Positions 17,407-24,180 of a stretch of DNA of 34,386 nucleotides are shown piece by piece. Under the pieces are notes generated by a model. The model worked only from the letters and a program-made list of their open reading frames with translations, made no database searches and was not told where the DNA came from. The first letter of the stretch is position 1. Every line of letters begins with the position of its first letter. This DNA comes from Trueperaceae bacterium (GTDB lineage: Bacteria; Deinococcota; Deinococci; Deinococcales; Trueperaceae). The stretch spans positions 1 through 34,386 of the forward strand of contig JASBUK010000071.1 of the NCBI GenBank assembly GCA_030147925.1, read 5' to 3'. Both the position numbers and the translations under genes were made by a program.

Positions 17407-18876
17407 ATGAAACGATTACAGCTTCTTGCCTTGCTATTTGTTCTGTGGGGCTGGGCTGGGACCACACAACAACCCAGCCTCTTTAGCACTGCCTGGCGGG
17501 ACCGCGGTGTCTTTCGCCAGGGGCTTATCCCCGCGGCCCAACCCGCCGCTAGTTTGCCCGGGGCCAGCATTTATCATCTGGAACTTAGCTTAGCCGAGGA
17601 CCTGCGTGAGATAAGCGGAAGACAGGAAGTTTACTACCGCAATCGCAGCGTTGACGTGCTAAACGAGATTTATTTTTATCTCTTTCCCAACCTGCTAGAC
17701 GGCGAGTTGACCGTCTCGGAGCTTAGCGTCGCAGGTGAGCCGGTCACGCCGCGCTTTGAACTTAAGCGCAGCGTTTTGCGCATTGATTTACAGGCGCCAC
17801 TACTACCCGGCGAAGAGGTGGTTGTCAAACTGGCCTTTCGTGTGACCGTCCCCGAGAGCTTCAGCCGCAATTTCGGTCTTTTTGCCTACCAGGACGGCAT
17901 CTTATCGCTGGCGCATGCCTATCCGCTTCTGGCTGTTTATGACGATGAAGGCTGGAATTTATCAATTCCTCCAGCCTATGGTGATCTTGTCTATGCCCAG
18001 AGCAGCTTTTATCTGGTGCGCGTGCTTGCCCCGGCAGACTTAACGATAGTTACGACCGGCACCGAACTGGCCCGGCAGCAAAACGGTGAACAGCAGCAGC
18101 TTCTCATTGCCGCTGGCCCCGTGCGAGACTTTTTTCTTTCCGCCAGCAAAGATTATGACCTCCAGTTAAGCAAGCTGGGCGACACCACCATCCGTAGCTA
18201 CAGCCTGCCTGGGCAAGAGGAAGCTTCGGGGCAAATTCTGGAGGTGGCCCAAGCGGCCCTGACCAGCTTTAATCGCCGTTTTGGTGACTATCCCTTTCGC
18301 GAGTTTGATGTGGTTCCGCTCAGAACCGACGCCCTGGGAATCGAATTTCCCGGCATCACGGCGCTGTCTTTGCGGCTGTACGAGCAAGAGCCCATAAACG
18401 GCGTTCCTGTGAATGTGATGCTGGAGGCAACGGTGGTGCATGAGTTGGCTCACCAGTGGTTTTATAGCCTGGTAGGCAACGATCAAGTGGATGAGCCCTG
18501 GTTGGACGAAGCGCTGACACAATATGCGACCTTGCTTTACTACCGTGACCGCTATGGTTCACAAGGTTACGCGGGTTTTCGCCGGTCATTGCAAGATCGC
18601 TGGGACCGGGTCAACCGCGAGCGCATTCCTATCGGCCTGCCTGTTGAGGATTACGACAGCCGGAGCTACGGTGCCATTGTCTATGGCTTAGGACCGCTGG
18701 TTCTGGAAGATTTGGCAGGGCTTATGGGGCAGAAAACCTTTGACGCGTTTTTGCGCAACTATGTTGAGAGCTATGGCTGGGATGTTGCCTCTGCCGAAGA
18801 TTTTAAAGCGTTGGCCGAAGCCTTCTGTGCCTGTGGCCTGAACTCCTTTTTTACCGACTGGATTGACGGCCCTTAA
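17407..18876 (+). CDS. secreted M1-family-like zinc metallopeptidase
   Basis: A 489-residue protein with an N-terminal signal segment (MKRLQLLALLFVLWGWAG). The gluzincin zinc site is complete: HELAH at 345-349 and Glu368 in WLDEAL, 18 residues later as in the M1 family. An M1-like N-terminal beta domain precedes it. The GAMEN exopeptidase motif is absent; GIEFPG at 311-316 occupies that place. It may act as an envelope or extracellular peptidase on unknown substrates. It starts nine bases after hisG, so it is probably co-transcribed despite no obvious functional link. Confidence 0.85.
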   Translation: MKRLQLLALLFVLWGWAGTTQQPSLFSTAWRDRGVFRQGLIPAAQPAASLPGASIYHLELSLAEDLREISGRQEVYYRNRSVDVLNEIYFYLFPNLLDGELTVSELSVAGEPVTPRFELKRSVLRIDLQAPLLPGEEVVVKLAFRVTVPESFSRNFGLFAYQDGILSLAHAYPLLAVYDDEGWNLSIPPAYGDLVYAQSSFYLVRVLAPADLTIVTTGTELARQQNGEQQQLLIAAGPVRDFFLSASKDYDLQLSKLGDTTIRSYSLPGQEEASGQILEVAQAALTSFNRRFGDYPFREFDVVPLRTDALGIEFPGITALSLRLYEQEPINGVPVNVMLEATVVHELAHQWFYSLVGNDQVDEPWLDEALTQYATLLYYRDRYGSQGYAGFRRSLQDRWDRVNRERIPIGLPVEDYDSRSYGAIVYGLGPLVLEDLAGLMGQKTFDAFLRNYVESYGWDVASAEDFKALAEAFCACGLNSFFTDWIDGP

Positions 18877-18911
18877 CAGCAGGGTAATTTTAATGCTTTG
18901 GCTTTTTAGCG

Positions 18912-19364
18912 TCAGTAATCAAACCGTCCTATGTGAATTTCGGCTCTCGCGTAACTGGTTTTGGTTATAGGCGAACCGTCCAAGCGGCGCAGGGTCGCCA
19001 GTTGGCCGATATGCGTGGCGCTGTCGGTAAGTGGTCCTTGCCAGAGTTTTTCCAAAGCGGGTGCGTCTGGCCTAAGGGGCTTGTCTTGTGCAAAATCCTC
19101 GTCGAGTAGTTTTAATGCCCCTAAAAAACGCGAGACTTCTTCCGGCCAGGACAGCAGCGGCAGGGGGACGGCCTCCTCGGGGATAAAACAATGATGCACA
19201 AAAAGGATGAGCCCGCTCATGTGCCGCACAATTTTACGGGGTGTGCGCACGTCTTGTCCGGCTTCAAAGTCAGCAAAGCTTGCCGGGGCGTCGGCCACCA
19301 CATGAGAAAAACGAAAGGCTAGTGTAGCGAGAAAATGTCTCAGCGTTTCCTGTTGGGTCTTCAT
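18912..19364 (-). CDS. DinB-like (YfiT/DinB superfamily) four-helix protein
   Basis: A 150-residue protein with the DinB-superfamily pattern: a histidine-bearing helix around residues 44-58 (RKIVRHMSGLILFVHH) and the C-terminal signature THIGQLATLRRL. The fold binds a divalent metal through three histidines; bacterial members include thiol transferases and uncharacterised stress proteins. The start has a strong GGAGG site. It is divergent from the radical SAM gene, and the shared upstream region contains a motif also found before the two-component genes at 30.5 kb. Confidence 0.75.
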   Translation of the reverse strand: MKTQQETLRHFLATLAFRFSHVVADAPASFADFEAGQDVRTPRKIVRHMSGLILFVHHCFIPEEAVPLPLLSWPEEVSRFLGALKLLDEDFAQDKPLRPDAPALEKLWQGPLTDSATHIGQLATLRRLDGSPITKTSYARAEIHIGRFDY

Positions 19365-19397
19365 GTTTTACCTCCGGCTTTACTACTAAGTTTACAA

Positions 19398-19437
19398 CCT
19401 ATAATTTCCAGCGGCCTTGTGTAGGTATGATGACTCG
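19398..19437. promoter_or_regulatory. divergent promoter region with TTGTGTAGGTATGATG motif
   Basis: TTGTGTAGGTATGATG at 19417-19432 recurs exactly at 30530-30545. Read on the minus strand it gives CTACACAAGGC, similar to the 11-bp units at 27.8 and 30.5 kb, with a possible -10 TATAGG (19403-19398) for the DinB-like gene. On the plus strand TATGAT at 19426-19431 lies six bases before the radical SAM ATG, a leaderless-type promoter. Confidence 0.5.
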
Positions 19438-20586
19438 ATGCCAACAAGCACCACAGACTGGCTATTAGATGCCAAAGCCGCTTCTACCGCTATCAGCCCT
19501 AACCGCCAGGAGGTCTACAGTTTTGACTTAGCCGGACGGCCTATTAGCTGGTTTTCCCAGGGCAAGGCCTATAAACGTTCACTGGCCTCAAATGTTTTTG
19601 GCCGCAAAACTATAGGCGGCAAACGCCGACGCTGGCAACTGAGCAACGCCGAAGCACTAATACAGTTTGAGCGGGTTTTATCCTGGGCTAAGGCGCTAAG
19701 GGAGACTCAGCCGGAAAATTCCATTAGTGGCAGGCTCGAGCACATCCTGGCCTGGACACCTGAAAGCTTGCTGGCCGAGCGAGAGCGTTTTAACGCGGTT
19801 TACCAGCCCATCAGCATTCTGCCCCCCGACCAGTACCAGGTGGTGGTCTTGCAGGCCACTTTTGGTTGCAGTTGGAACCGCTGCACCTTTTGCAACTTCT
19901 ATCAAAATCGCCCTTTTAGCACCAAAAGCCCCGAAGCCTTTGCCCAGCACGTCCGGGGCGTGGCGGAGCTACTGGGTCCGGCTGAAAATTTGCGCCGCAG
20001 CATCTTCTTAGCCGATGGTAACGCGCTGATTTTGGCTAACCACAAGCTTAAACCTCTTATTCAGATTGCCAAAAAACAGTTCCCCGGGCGGGACATTTAC
20101 GGTTTTGTGGATGTTTTTAGCGGCGAGAAAAAGCCAGTTCAAGACTGGACGCAACTGCATGAATTGGGTTTAAGACGCGTCTATATCGGTCTGGAAACAG
20201 GTCATGACCCACTGCTTGAGTGGATGAACAAACCCGGCAGCCAAGAACAGGCCCTTAATTTTATCTATAGCTTGAAACATGCCGGTTTGCAAGTTTCTAT
20301 CATCATCATGGTGGGTGCAGGTGGTGATGTCTTTGCTAAAGCACACGAAGAGGACACGCTAAAGCTCATTGCCCAATTACCTTTGGTCAAGGGAGATATT
20401 ATCTACCTTTCACCCTTTGTGGAGCACCCCGAATCCTTGTATGCGCAAAAGGCTGCCGAAATTAGCATGCGTCAACTGACAGAAGCAGAGCGTGACGCAC
20501 AATTTTTGACCTTTCGCGAAGGGATTCACCAGTCTAAAACCACGGCCAGGGTCGCGCTTTATCACATTCAGGAGTTTATTTACTGA
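19438..20586 (+). CDS. radical SAM protein with CX4CX2C cluster motif
   Basis: A 382-residue protein. The Fe-S motif sits unusually late and is CX4CX2C (Cys144, Cys149 and Cys152 in GCSWNRCTFCNFY) instead of the canonical CX3CX2C. Radical SAM barrel marks follow: FLADGNALIL (glycine-rich strand 2 region), VYIGLETGHDPLLEWMNKPG and a VGAGGD loop. No B12 or SPASM domain is evident. The N-terminal 140 residues precede the barrel and contain a basic GRKTIGGKRRRW segment. ATG 19438 is chosen because a -10-like TATGAT ends six bases upstream; a TTG at 19417 is less likely. The reaction is unknown. Confidence 0.85.
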   Translation: MPTSTTDWLLDAKAASTAISPNRQEVYSFDLAGRPISWFSQGKAYKRSLASNVFGRKTIGGKRRRWQLSNAEALIQFERVLSWAKALRETQPENSISGRLEHILAWTPESLLAERERFNAVYQPISILPPDQYQVVVLQATFGCSWNRCTFCNFYQNRPFSTKSPEAFAQHVRGVAELLGPAENLRRSIFLADGNALILANHKLKPLIQIAKKQFPGRDIYGFVDVFSGEKKPVQDWTQLHELGLRRVYIGLETGHDPLLEWMNKPGSQEQALNFIYSLKHAGLQVSIIIMVGAGGDVFAKAHEEDTLKLIAQLPLVKGDIIYLSPFVEHPESLYAQKAAEISMRQLTEAERDAQFLTFREGIHQSKTTARVALYHIQEFIY

Positions 20587-20706
20587 GTGACAGAAATACT
20601 CATAAGTGAGCTGAAAATGGCCGCCGCCGAGGGACCTCCATTTCCCCTCTAACCCGAACCCGTAAGGGTTGGTACGGCTGGAGGATTTACCGTGTCACAG
20701 CGGCGA
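20587..20706 (+). ncRNA. candidate structured RNA or regulatory RNA element
   Basis: This GC-rich stretch follows the radical SAM gene. Several complementary segments nest or cross: CGCCGC (20622-20627) with GCGGCG (20700-20705), CCTCCA (20635-20640) with TGGAGG (20679-20684), and a hairpin AACCC-GTAA-GGGTT (20657-20670) with a GNRA tetraloop. GTGACA (20587-20592) could also pair with TGTCAC (20693-20698), forming a pseudoknot with the first helix. It matches no riboswitch or housekeeping RNA I recognise. The rest of the gap to 20836 is AT-richer and shows nothing definite. Confidence 0.35.
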
Positions 20707-20836
20707 CCTGTATTCACTTTAGCAATTCAACCCCTAGCTATCCTTTTAATAACCTTTGCATCAAACACAGCCACGATGAATAAGGGAGTTGCAAGCATCT
20801 TGTATCGATTCCGTTAAAAAGCCTAAAAGCAGTTTA

Positions 20837-20960
20837 TAGTTGGTGGTTAGTGGTAGATAGTTGGTGGTTTGTAGTGAGTGGTCGGTAGGAATAGCCTGAT
20901 TCTTGCCACCCCTGGAAATTCCTACTTTCTACTTTCCACTTTTTACTGTCCTTTTACTTT
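20837..20960 (+). repeat. intergenic repeat copy 3, terminator-like
   Basis: The left module (TAGTTGGTGGTTAGTGG) is followed by a core in which GTAGGAAT can pair with ATTCCTAC over about 25 bases, then the right module CTACTTTCCACTTTTTACTG. It is oriented like the plus-strand radical SAM gene and lies immediately before the convergent RES gene's 3' end. Confidence 0.6.
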
Positions 20961-20964
20961 TTTA

Positions 20965-21432
20965 TTAGTTATGATGCTTTAGCAAGCGCGGGTCAATATC
21001 CAGCGCTTGACTGTCGCTAACCTGCAATCTTGTCATGTTGGGGTGCGTTGGATTGAGCAGGAAGTTGTGCTGCTGTGGTAATACGGCGCTGGGCACTCTA
21101 AGCAAGAGGCTGCTTTGCTTAAGCAACCAGCGATTACCCAGCGCCCGGGTGCTTTCTGGGGCAGGGCTCTCACGCCAGTCCTGTGGTAACTGTTCGTCAG
21201 AGATTTTCTCTAGCAACTCCGCATCGAAGCTGAGCTCAAGCCAAACGTAATCCAGCAAGTCGTCAGCCGCTTGCGTGTGAACCAGCACCTCCAGCGTGAC
21301 CAAAGCTAAGCTGTCAGCGAGATATACCATGCGTTGACCCTTACTGTTCCAGCGGCCTCCATAACGACGAGCGCCCTCTCCAGAGAGGGCGTCATGCGCG
21401 AAAGCGCGGTGAACAAGACGATAAGCCTTCAT
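20965..21432 (-). CDS. RES-domain toxin
   Basis: A 155-residue protein of the RES family, named for conserved Arg, Glu and Ser. It has AYRLVHRAF, RRYGGRWNSKG (conserved Arg27), ALVTLEVLVH (Glu48) and a C-terminal VPSAVLPQQHNFLLNP segment. Family members deplete NAD+ or modify targets using NAD and are neutralised by a cognate Xre/DUF2384 antitoxin. That antitoxin gene lies directly upstream and overlaps it by four bases (ATGA). Confidence 0.9.
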   Translation of the reverse strand: MKAYRLVHRAFAHDALSGEGARRYGGRWNSKGQRMVYLADSLALVTLEVLVHTQAADDLLDYVWLELSFDAELLEKISDEQLPQDWRESPAPESTRALGNRWLLKQSSLLLRVPSAVLPQQHNFLLNPTHPNMTRLQVSDSQALDIDPRLLKHHN

Positions 21433-21851
21433 GTGATGACCCCATGCGCCAGCCTGCCCAGTAAATCTTCAACCTCCTCGGCACCCACATCGGTATCGAA
21501 GTAATCAACAGGCCTGTTGCCACCCAATGCCCGGGCGGGCTCGAGCAGCCAGATACCTAACTTGCCGCTACGAGCAAACAACATTTCGCCACTGCTCACG
21601 ACCCTTGCTAGGCGCAGCAGACGTTGAGACTCCTCAGACTTTAGGCGACCTTCCTCGAAACGTCGCACAAGGGTACGCTCAGGAATGTGCAGGACTTCAG
21701 CCATTTCGCTTCTAGTCCAACCCAGCCGCTTACGCAGTAATTCAAAAGATTCGACGTTTAAACCCTCTCGCAAAGCGTCAATGAGGCCATTGGTTTCCTG
21801 CACGTTTAAGCCAAGAACTTCTTTGGCAGTATTAACAGGACTGTTTAACAT
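21429..21851 (-). CDS. Xre/MbcA-type antitoxin of the RES module
   Basis: A 140-residue antitoxin. The central helix-turn-helix (LGWTRSEMAEVLHIPERTLVRRF) is followed by the C-terminal toxin-binding DUF2384 region (WLLEPARALGGNRPVDYFDTDVGAEEVEDLLGR, quoted in part), which occupies the NAD entrance of RES toxins. GGGAGG precedes the ATG. It overlaps the toxin gene by four bases and probably autoregulates at the palindrome in its promoter. Confidence 0.9.
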   Translation of the reverse strand: MLNSPVNTAKEVLGLNVQETNGLIDALREGLNVESFELLRKRLGWTRSEMAEVLHIPERTLVRRFEEGRLKSEESQRLLRLARVVSSGEMLFARSGKLGIWLLEPARALGGNRPVDYFDTDVGAEEVEDLLGRLAHGVIT

Positions 21852-21874
21852 AGGGAACCTCCCTTATGGCCTCA

Positions 21875-21903
21875 ATTATACTGCCAATTGGCAGCCAGGG
21901 TTG
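21875..21903 (-). promoter_or_regulatory. toxin-antitoxin promoter with palindromic operator
   Basis: On the minus strand a perfect -10 TATAAT (21880-21875) lies directly downstream of the 14-bp palindrome CTGCCAATTGGCAG (21881-21894), which fills the spacer between -10 and -35. A weak -35 (CAACCC) is at 21903-21898. Antitoxin binding here would block RNA polymerase. Confidence 0.6.
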
Positions 21904-22056
21904 GTAAGCCACAAGAAAAGGCGGGTTAGAAAACAAGCACTGCTTGCTAACGTATTTTACAAATTCTCCTGCGCTAGAGTTATCTGGAATCCTCCGGGTG
22001 GGCCTGGGCTCTCAAGACCCCGTTGCTGAACGCCATAGTTTCCAGGAGCTATGGAC
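21904..22056. other. intergenic stretch without recognisable gene
   Basis: Nothing firm was found between the toxin-antitoxin promoter and the repeat at 22057. A small hairpin CCATAG/CTATGG (22033-22054) precedes a T6 run and could terminate plus-strand transcripts, but no plus-strand gene leads into it. Short open frames here match nothing I know. Confidence 0.3.
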
Positions 22057-22081
22057 CCGTTTTTTAGGATGTCCCAAATTG
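22057..22081 (+). repeat. direct repeat, left copy flanking the ABC-2 remnant
   Basis: CCGTTTTTTAG (22057-22067) and TCCCAAATTG (22072-22081) recur in the same order and orientation, with a slightly shorter spacer, at 23553-23575. The two copies bracket the ABC-2 permease genes. Confidence 0.6.
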
Positions 22082-22084
22082 GGT

Positions 22085-22140
22085 AAAAAAAAGTGGAGGG
22101 TTTCCTACAAACTACAAACCACCTACTACCCAGCGCCAGC
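22085..22140 (-). terminator. intergenic repeat copy 4 / terminator of the ABC-2 permease gene
   Basis: Read on the minus strand, a GGTAGTAGGTGGTTTGTAG-type module leads to GGTTT...AAACC, which can pair, then CCTCCAC and eight T's (22092-22085). A 10-bp perfect stem, CAGCGCCAGC (22131-22140) with GCTGGCGCTG (22149-22158), overlaps the end of the permease gene just before it. Together they form a likely terminator and the short form of the intergenic repeat. Confidence 0.5.
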
Positions 22141-22142
22141 CC

Positions 22143-22928
22143 CTAGCTGCTGGCGCTGGTGTAGTTAGCCACCGCGTAGCGCCAGAACAAATTGCTGAGC
22201 AGCAGCAGTCCTAGAGCAATCAGCAGGTTTATCACCGCCATGTCCCAAGTCAGGCGGCCCACCGCCGCCGAAGCAGGCACAGTGGTCACAAAAGCAATAG
22301 GCACCACAAAAGTAAGAATTAGGCGCACCCAGGAGGGAAAGGCCGAGACAGGAAAACGTCCGGCGCTAAAAAAGGCATAAAACAGCTCGGAGATATTATC
22401 GACCTTTACCAGCCAAAATGCAGTGGTGGTCAGCATAAACCAGATAGCGTAAACGATAGTGGCGGCAGCAAAAAGCAATATGAGTGCTAAGAAGATATTT
22501 ACAAGTGACAGATTGCCTGTTTGCCACATCCCGTTAGTGATTAGCCCCAGACCTAAAAAAAATGCGGGCAAGCGCCAGATGCTGGCATAGCGAAACGACA
22601 CCAAAAACTGCCCGCTTACTGGTTTGAGCAAAAAGAAGTCCATGTTGCCCTTGCGGATGTATTCGGGCATCTTGTTTAAATTTGGGTACAAAAACAAGTC
22701 AATAAAGGCCTCCAGCATGATAAAGACCCCAAACAGTGCCAAAGCCTCGGTAAAGGACCAGCCGCCGACTGAAGATGCCTGGGAAAACATGACCCAGAGC
22801 AAAACAAAACCTGCGCCAAAGGCCAATAGTGAGTTAAGAGCGTTCATCAGCAGATTGACACGATACTCAAGCTCGAGCTGTAAGGAGTTGGCTATAAAGA
22901 TGCGCAGCAATTTGAAGTAGCGCTTCAT
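22143..22928 (-). CDS. ABC-2 type transporter permease
   Basis: A 261-residue membrane protein with about six spans, of the ABC-2 exporter family (COG3694-like), including the RKGNMDFFLLKPVSGQFLVSF segment after the second span, characteristic of this branch. The start at 22928 overlaps the upstream partner's stop by ATGA; a longer reading of the frame to 23183 only shadows that partner. Such exporters need a partner permease and an ATPase. The partner is truncated and no ATPase gene is near, so the system is probably non-functional here. The substrate is unknown. Confidence 0.85.
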   Translation of the reverse strand: MKRYFKLLRIFIANSLQLELEYRVNLLMNALNSLLAFGAGFVLLWVMFSQASSVGGWSFTEALALFGVFIMLEAFIDLFLYPNLNKMPEYIRKGNMDFFLLKPVSGQFLVSFRYASIWRLPAFFLGLGLITNGMWQTGNLSLVNIFLALILLFAAATIVYAIWFMLTTTAFWLVKVDNISELFYAFFSAGRFPVSAFPSWVRLILTFVVPIAFVTTVPASAAVGRLTWDMAVINLLIALGLLLLSNLFWRYAVANYTSASS

Positions 22929-23380
22929 GCACCCACCGCCCCATAAAGTCTTAGGCCTTGCCGCCACATAACTAAACGCAAAAGGACAAAAAGTAGCACC
23001 CAAAGTACCTGACCCAGCAAACCCCGCCACAACTCTGAGCCTTGTACTGTTCCTAAAAGCACTCGAACCGGAAAATCTATGGTGTAAGGGAAAGGAGTAA
23101 AACGCAAAACCGCCTGCAGCGGCTCGGGAAAAAGCGAAAGTGGCGCTAAGGCTCCACCCAAAACCATATAGAGCGTGAGCCACAAATTCTCGATAGCCGT
23201 GGACTGATCGGTCCAGAAAGTCAGCAAACCAAAGCTGTACTGACGATAAAAGCGAATTGACCAGGCCAGCGCCACCGCCAATGTAAAGGTCAGCAGTTTG
23301 GCTAAACCAAGCTCGAGCTTAGCGTCTGTCAGCCAAAAGCCTACAACAATGATGGGCAAGACAATGGGCAAACGCACCAC
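22925..23380 (-). pseudogene. 5'-truncated ABC-2 permease gene (COG4587-like)
   Basis: Only about 151 C-terminal residues of an ABC-2 permease normally around 260 residues long remain. The segment from QYSFGLLTFWTDQSTAIENLW to the end matches the family's second half. A TAA stop lies two codons upstream of the first possible start (GTG 23380), and none of the three frames upstream on this strand shows the missing half or the usual ATPase gene. A repeat copy begins about 85 bases further upstream. Deletion or rearrangement appears to have removed the front of the operon. Confidence 0.75.
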
Positions 23381-23465
23381 CTTTTAAGTTGACAATTGCC
23401 ACAATCATAGTGACTAAAAGAATACCGCGAACAAGCTAGTAGAAGGCCGTGTTTTTTGAGGGTCA

Positions 23466-23541
23466 AGAATTGAGTGGAAAGTGAAAAGTAAAAAGAGGAA
23501 AGTAAAGGATTTTCCCACGAACTACCGCCTATCAACTACTT
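23466..23541 (-). repeat. intergenic repeat copy 5, terminator-like
   Basis: On the minus strand the order is TAGTTGATAGGCGGTAGTT, GGAAA...TTTCC pairing core, then CTCTTTTTACTTTTCACTTTCC. It lies just downstream of tagI in tagI's direction, so it can serve as its terminator. It also marks the broken 5' side of the ABC-2 operon. Confidence 0.6.
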
Positions 23542-23552
23542 GGGTTACACCA

Positions 23553-23575
23553 CCGTTTTTTAGTTTCCCAAATTG
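23553..23575 (+). repeat. direct repeat, right copy flanking the ABC-2 remnant
   Basis: CCGTTTTTTAG (23553-23563) and TCCCAAATTG (23566-23575) match the pair at 22057-22081. Confidence 0.6.
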
Positions 23576-23601
23576 TGCTTAATGACCACTAAGAAAAATC
23601 T

Positions 23602-24180
23602 TTACTCTTTAGCGACAAGCGTTATTAACTCTTGGTGGCGAAAGCAATCGACGCTGTGGTCATTGACCATGCCGGTGGCTTGCATGTGCGCATAGCAGAT
23701 AGTGGAGCCGACAAACTTAAAACCGCGTTTTTTCAAATCCTTGCTCATAGCATCAGACTCAGCGGTCTTTGCCGGTAAGTCACTCAGGCTTTGCCAGTAG
23801 TTAATTTTTGGCTGTCCATCCACAAATTGCCAGATATAGCTATCAAAGCTGCCAAACTCCGCTTGGGTGGCTAAAAAAGCTCGAGCATTCTCAATCGTCG
23901 CCCGAATCTTAAGCCGGTTTCTGATGACACCCGCGTCGTCTAACAGCTCGACAATTTTTCGCTCGTCGTAAACAGCGATTTTACTAGCGTCAAAACCATC
24001 GAAAGCCCGTCGGAAATTTTCGCGCTTGCGCAAAACGGTCAGCCAGCTCAAGCCGGCCTGAAATCCCTCGAGCACCAAAAACTCAAAGAGTTTTTGATCG
24101 TCATGAACCGGCACGCCCCACTCCCGGTCATGATATTGGATATAAAGCGGATCGCTCCCGACCCAAGTACAGCGCGTCAT
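23602..24180 (-). CDS. tagI: DNA-3-methyladenine glycosylase I (TagI)
   Basis: A 192-residue base-excision repair glycosylase that removes 3-methyladenine from alkylated DNA. The HhH fold family's zinc ligands are at exactly the E. coli TagI positions: Cys4 (MTRCTW), His17 (YHDREWG), His175 and Cys179 (NDHSVDC). EGFQAGLSWLTVLRKRENFR is the family signature around the base pocket. The start overlaps the stop of the upstream panE-like gene by ATGA, so both share a transcript. Confidence 0.95.
   Translation of the reverse strand: MTRCTWVGSDPLYIQYHDREWGVPVHDDQKLFEFLVLEGFQAGLSWLTVLRKRENFRRAFDGFDASKIAVYDERKIVELLDDAGVIRNRLKIRATIENARAFLATQAEFGSFDSYIWQFVDGQPKINYWQSLSDLPAKTAESDAMSKDLKKRGFKFVGSTICYAHMQATGMVNDHSVDCFRHQELITLVAKE

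Noticed and set aside
22033-22065. Terminator CCATAG...CTATGG with T6
   Set aside because: No plus-strand gene leads into it, and there are five bases between stem and T-run, so it is noted only within the gap description.
22929-23183. Long N-terminal extension of the ABC-2 permease
   Set aside because: It is the shadow of the partner permease frame; the natural start at 22928 overlaps that gene's stop by ATGA and matches family length.
23341-23535. Open frame on the minus strand as the missing front of the truncated ABC-2 permease
   Set aside because: Its translation is not hydrophobic in the family pattern and runs through the intergenic repeat.
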